Origin: Echinicola shivajiensis
Lineage (GTDB): Bacteria > Bacteroidota > Bacteroidia > Cytophagales > Cyclobacteriaceae
Reading direction: 5' to 3'
NCBI RefSeq assembly: GCF_018642165.1
Contig: NZ_JAHHZM010000004.1
Span: 397,064 to 461,063, forward strand
DNA: 64,000 nucleotides
Part shown: piece after piece, positions 62,225 to 64,000 of the stretch
Layout: each line of letters begins with the position of its first letter
How positions within the stretch are numbered: the stretch's first letter is position 1
Position numbers and translations under genes: made by a program
Notes under the pieces: model-generated
Seen by the model: only the letters and a program-made list of their open reading frames with translations
The model's database searches: none
What the model was told of the DNA's origin: nothing

Positions 62225-63061
62225 ATGAAAAAAGGAAATTCTGTGGAATACATTGAGCAAATAAACCAAGCCGTAAATTTTATCCAAGGAGAATTCTCAG
62301 GCCAGTCCAAAGTAGGGGTGATCTTGGGGACTGGCTTGGGGCAATTGATAGATCATATAGAGGTGGAGAAATCCATTTCCTATGCAGATATACCTCATTT
62401 CCCCATTTCAACTGTGGAGACCCATGCTGGACAATTGATTTTTGGGAAACTGTCCGGAGTCAGTGTTATCGTTATGAAGGGGCGCTTCCATTATTATGAA
62501 GGTTATAATATGAAAGAAATAACCTTTCCTGTTAGGGTGATGAAAAAAATGGGAGTGGAGAAGCTAATTGTTTCGAATGCTGCAGGAGGTTTAGATCCTG
62601 ATTTTGCGGTAGGTGATGTGATGGTAATTAATGACCATATTGATCTTTTTCCAGAAAACCCACTTAGAGGGAAGAATTTAGATGACTTTGGTCTTAGGTT
62701 TCCAGATATGAGTGAACCTTATCATTTAAAATGGGTAGAGGAAGCTTTAAGAATTGCTAAAGAAAAGGGAATTAATGCCCATCAAGGCATCTATGTAGGG
62801 GTGCAGGGACCTAATTTGGAAACCCGTGCAGAATACAAATATTTAAGGACAATAGGTGCAGATGCGGTAGGTATGAGTACTGTTCCCGAAGTGATCGTGG
62901 CCAGGCAGATGGATTTACCAGTGTTTGCGATGTCAGCCATTACAGATTTATGCTCACCTGGTAAAATCAAGAAAATTTCCATTCAGGAAGTGATTGCAGC
63001 AGCGGCCATTGCGGAGCCTAAGATGACAGCTATTGTTCAGGAATTAGTACAGAAAATATAA
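62225..63061 (+). CDS. Purine nucleoside phosphorylase (trimeric PNP I type)
   Basis: The enzyme splits purine nucleosides with phosphate into base and ribose-1-phosphate. The 278-residue protein has GVILGTGLGQLIDHIE (31-46), THAGQLIFGKLSGVSVIVMKGRFHYYEGY (phosphate site, about 63-91), SNAAGGLDPDFAVGD, VQGPNLETRAEY (the catalytic Glu, about 194-205), MSTVPEVIVARQ, and ITDLCSPG. In human PNP the residue here is Asn243, which contacts O6/N7 of the purine; this protein has Asp241 (codon 62945-62947). The protein may thus not follow the usual 6-oxopurine preference. Confidence 0.93.
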   Translation: MKKGNSVEYIEQINQAVNFIQGEFSGQSKVGVILGTGLGQLIDHIEVEKSISYADIPHFPISTVETHAGQLIFGKLSGVSVIVMKGRFHYYEGYNMKEITFPVRVMKKMGVEKLIVSNAAGGLDPDFAVGDVMVINDHIDLFPENPLRGKNLDDFGLRFPDMSEPYHLKWVEEALRIAKEKGINAHQGIYVGVQGPNLETRAEYKYLRTIGADAVGMSTVPEVIVARQMDLPVFAMSAITDLCSPGKIKKISIQEVIAAAAIAEPKMTAIVQELVQKI

Positions 63062-63147
63062 TTGTAACGCGGACTTTTATCCTAATGATTTTCTAGAAGC
63101 TATCGGCAATAATTTCAAAAAGCGTAGGCTTTTTTGTAAGTTGAGGA

Positions 63148-63819
63148 ATGGCAAATTACAGATTGAAAATTTTGGAAAAAGAGCCTTTGACACATGATGT
63201 TAACAGGTTCAAGTTGGAGAAACCGCGTGGCTTTCAGTTCACTCCTGGGCAGGCTACAGAGGTAAGTTTGCTTAAAGCAGGGTGGGAAGCTGAAAAGCGT
63301 CCTTTTACATTCACAAGTTTACCCTCTGATGATTATTTGGAGTTTACCATCAAGTCTTATAATGGTCATGAAGGCGTAACCAAAAGGCTGGGGAATGCAG
63401 AGGTGGGTGATGAGTTGGAAATAGGAGATGCCTGGGGGACAATCAGTTTTCAGGGTGAAGGAGTTTTTATTGCAGGCGGGGCAGGAATAACCCCTTTTAT
63501 AGCTATTTTAAGATACTTGAGAAAGAAAAACAAAATTGGCAACAGCATGTTGGTGTTTGCCAATAAGACCAATGATGATATCATTCTTTATGAGGAGCTT
63601 AAAGCTATCCTTGGGCATAAATTTTTCAATATTATTTCAGATCAGAAAGATACAGCCTATGATAAGGGATTAATCAATAAGACTTATTTAAAAGATAAAA
63701 TTGGTCATTTTGATCACCAGCATTTTTATGTCTGTGGTCCAGGAGGATTTATGAAGGCGGTAATGGGGGCATTAAAAGATTTGGGGGCCAATCCCGAGGC
63801 TTTGGTTTTTGAAAGATAA
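63148..63819 (+). CDS. Ferredoxin/flavodoxin-NADP reductase-like flavoprotein
   Basis: The 223-residue protein consists of the FAD domain and the NAD(P) domain of the ferredoxin reductase family. KRPFTFTSLPSDD (about 50-62) is the FAD-binding RxYS-like motif, GVFIAGGAGITPFIAILRYLR (about 109-129) is the first nucleotide-binding motif, and FYVCGPGGFMKAVMGAL (about 192-208) the second. No 2Fe-2S domain is present, so electrons must go to a separate carrier such as flavodoxin or ferredoxin. It begins 87 bases after the phosphorylase. Confidence 0.88.
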   Translation: MANYRLKILEKEPLTHDVNRFKLEKPRGFQFTPGQATEVSLLKAGWEAEKRPFTFTSLPSDDYLEFTIKSYNGHEGVTKRLGNAEVGDELEIGDAWGTISFQGEGVFIAGGAGITPFIAILRYLRKKNKIGNSMLVFANKTNDDIILYEELKAILGHKFFNIISDQKDTAYDKGLINKTYLKDKIGHFDHQHFYVCGPGGFMKAVMGALKDLGANPEALVFER

Positions 63820-63848
63820 CCTAGCTAGAAATAAAGTTTAAATAAAAA

Positions 63849-63880
63849 GGTTGTCTCAAAATTTGTCATTTCGAGACCTA
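63849..63880. repeat. Dispersed-repeat-like segment with GTCTC/GAGAC ends
   Basis: GGTTGTCTCAAAA (63849-63861) resembles the left arms of the terminators at 15169 and 24266. GTCTC at 63853-63857 is complementary to GAGAC at 63873-63877 around a GTCATTTC core. The stretch after it to the window end has no long open frame and may be part of an intergenic repeat. Confidence 0.35.
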
Positions 63881-64000
63881 ACATTTGGTACCCAACCGCA
63901 CAAAAGGGAATGACGTTTAGATCGAAGTGGCCTGTACAATATAGCCGTCCCTGGTATAGTGCAAATTGCCTGTTTTCGAGCATGGTTGGATAGAAAGGAG

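Noticed and set aside
1..64000. Mobile elements, prophage or CRISPR arrays
   Set aside because: No transposase, integrase, Cas or phage structural protein was recognised, and no regularly spaced repeats longer than 20 bases were seen.
63862..64000. An insertion-sequence end at the right edge
   Set aside because: The segment has a short GTCTC/GAGAC inverted repeat and a TCATT/AATGA pair, but no transposase frame is visible before the window ends, so only a repeat-like label is supportable.

Overview
The window is a chromosomal segment of a Bacteroidota bacterium, most likely a marine-type member of the Cytophagales (Cyclobacteriaceae such as Echinicola, Cyclobacterium or Algoriphagus; inference from protein style, not from a search). 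Supporting signs are type IX secretion genes (a C25 peptidase of the PorU kind, a PorP/SprF protein, and a giant protein with a gliding-type C-terminal domain), Bacteroidota-type -7 promoter boxes (TAnnTTTG) before several genes, few Shine-Dalgarno sequences, many lipoprotein signal peptides, and a division cluster without murF or ddl. Coding density is high. I see no insertion sequence, prophage, CRISPR array or rRNA; there is one tRNA gene.

Layout. 1-4057: 3' part of a PorU-like C25 peptidase. 4104-9184 (minus): a tight five-gene operon of a LolA-like protein, two FtsX-type permeases, a LolD-type ATPase and an outer-membrane beta-barrel, probably an envelope-spanning lipid or lipoprotein carrier system. 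9453-11377: three genes of unknown function. 11756-11837: tRNA-Leu(CAA). 12252-25518: mostly housekeeping genes (SAM hydrolase-like, PhoH, GNAT, ComEC, crotonase, RecQ, NUDIX, TPR lipoprotein, Sua5, Pgk, RlpA, YaaA). 25523-32295: a 1880-residue secreted protein divergent from a PorP/SprF gene. 32308-40773: M48 protease, exported M81 (MlrC) enzyme, membrane alpha/beta hydrolase, phosphotriesterase-like lipoprotein, an Nmad3 protein, a FemAB-like transferase and an SMP-30 lipoprotein; this is the most accessory-looking part. 40837-45738: phospholipid and lipid A genes (gpsA, plsB-like, lpxR-like) and a polyprenyl diphosphate synthase. 46096-61581: a complete-looking division and cell-wall (dcw) operon, mraZ-rsmH-ftsL-ftsI-murE-mraY-murD-ftsW-murG-murC-ftsQ-ftsA-ftsZ. 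61582-63819: an FMN reductase, purine nucleoside phosphorylase and a flavodoxin-reductase-like protein.

How the parts work together. The dcw operon makes lipid II and the septal machinery. The polyprenyl synthase just upstream makes an isoprenoid chain (probably the menaquinone side chain), and gpsA plus the acyltransferase start phospholipid synthesis. Upstream of mraZ is a clear ladder of four TGGG-like pentamers at 10-bp spacing next to a -7 box, which reads as an autoregulatory MraZ operator. No wholly new multi-gene system is evident. The best candidates for a second look are the 4104-9184 envelope operon, the duplicated-domain giant T9SS protein with its PorP/SprF partner, the SAM-hydrolase homologue that lacks the usual catalytic motif, the stand-alone Nmad3 gene, the apparently truncated start of murG, and the perfect inverted repeat that encodes the ends of both ftsZ and its convergent neighbour.
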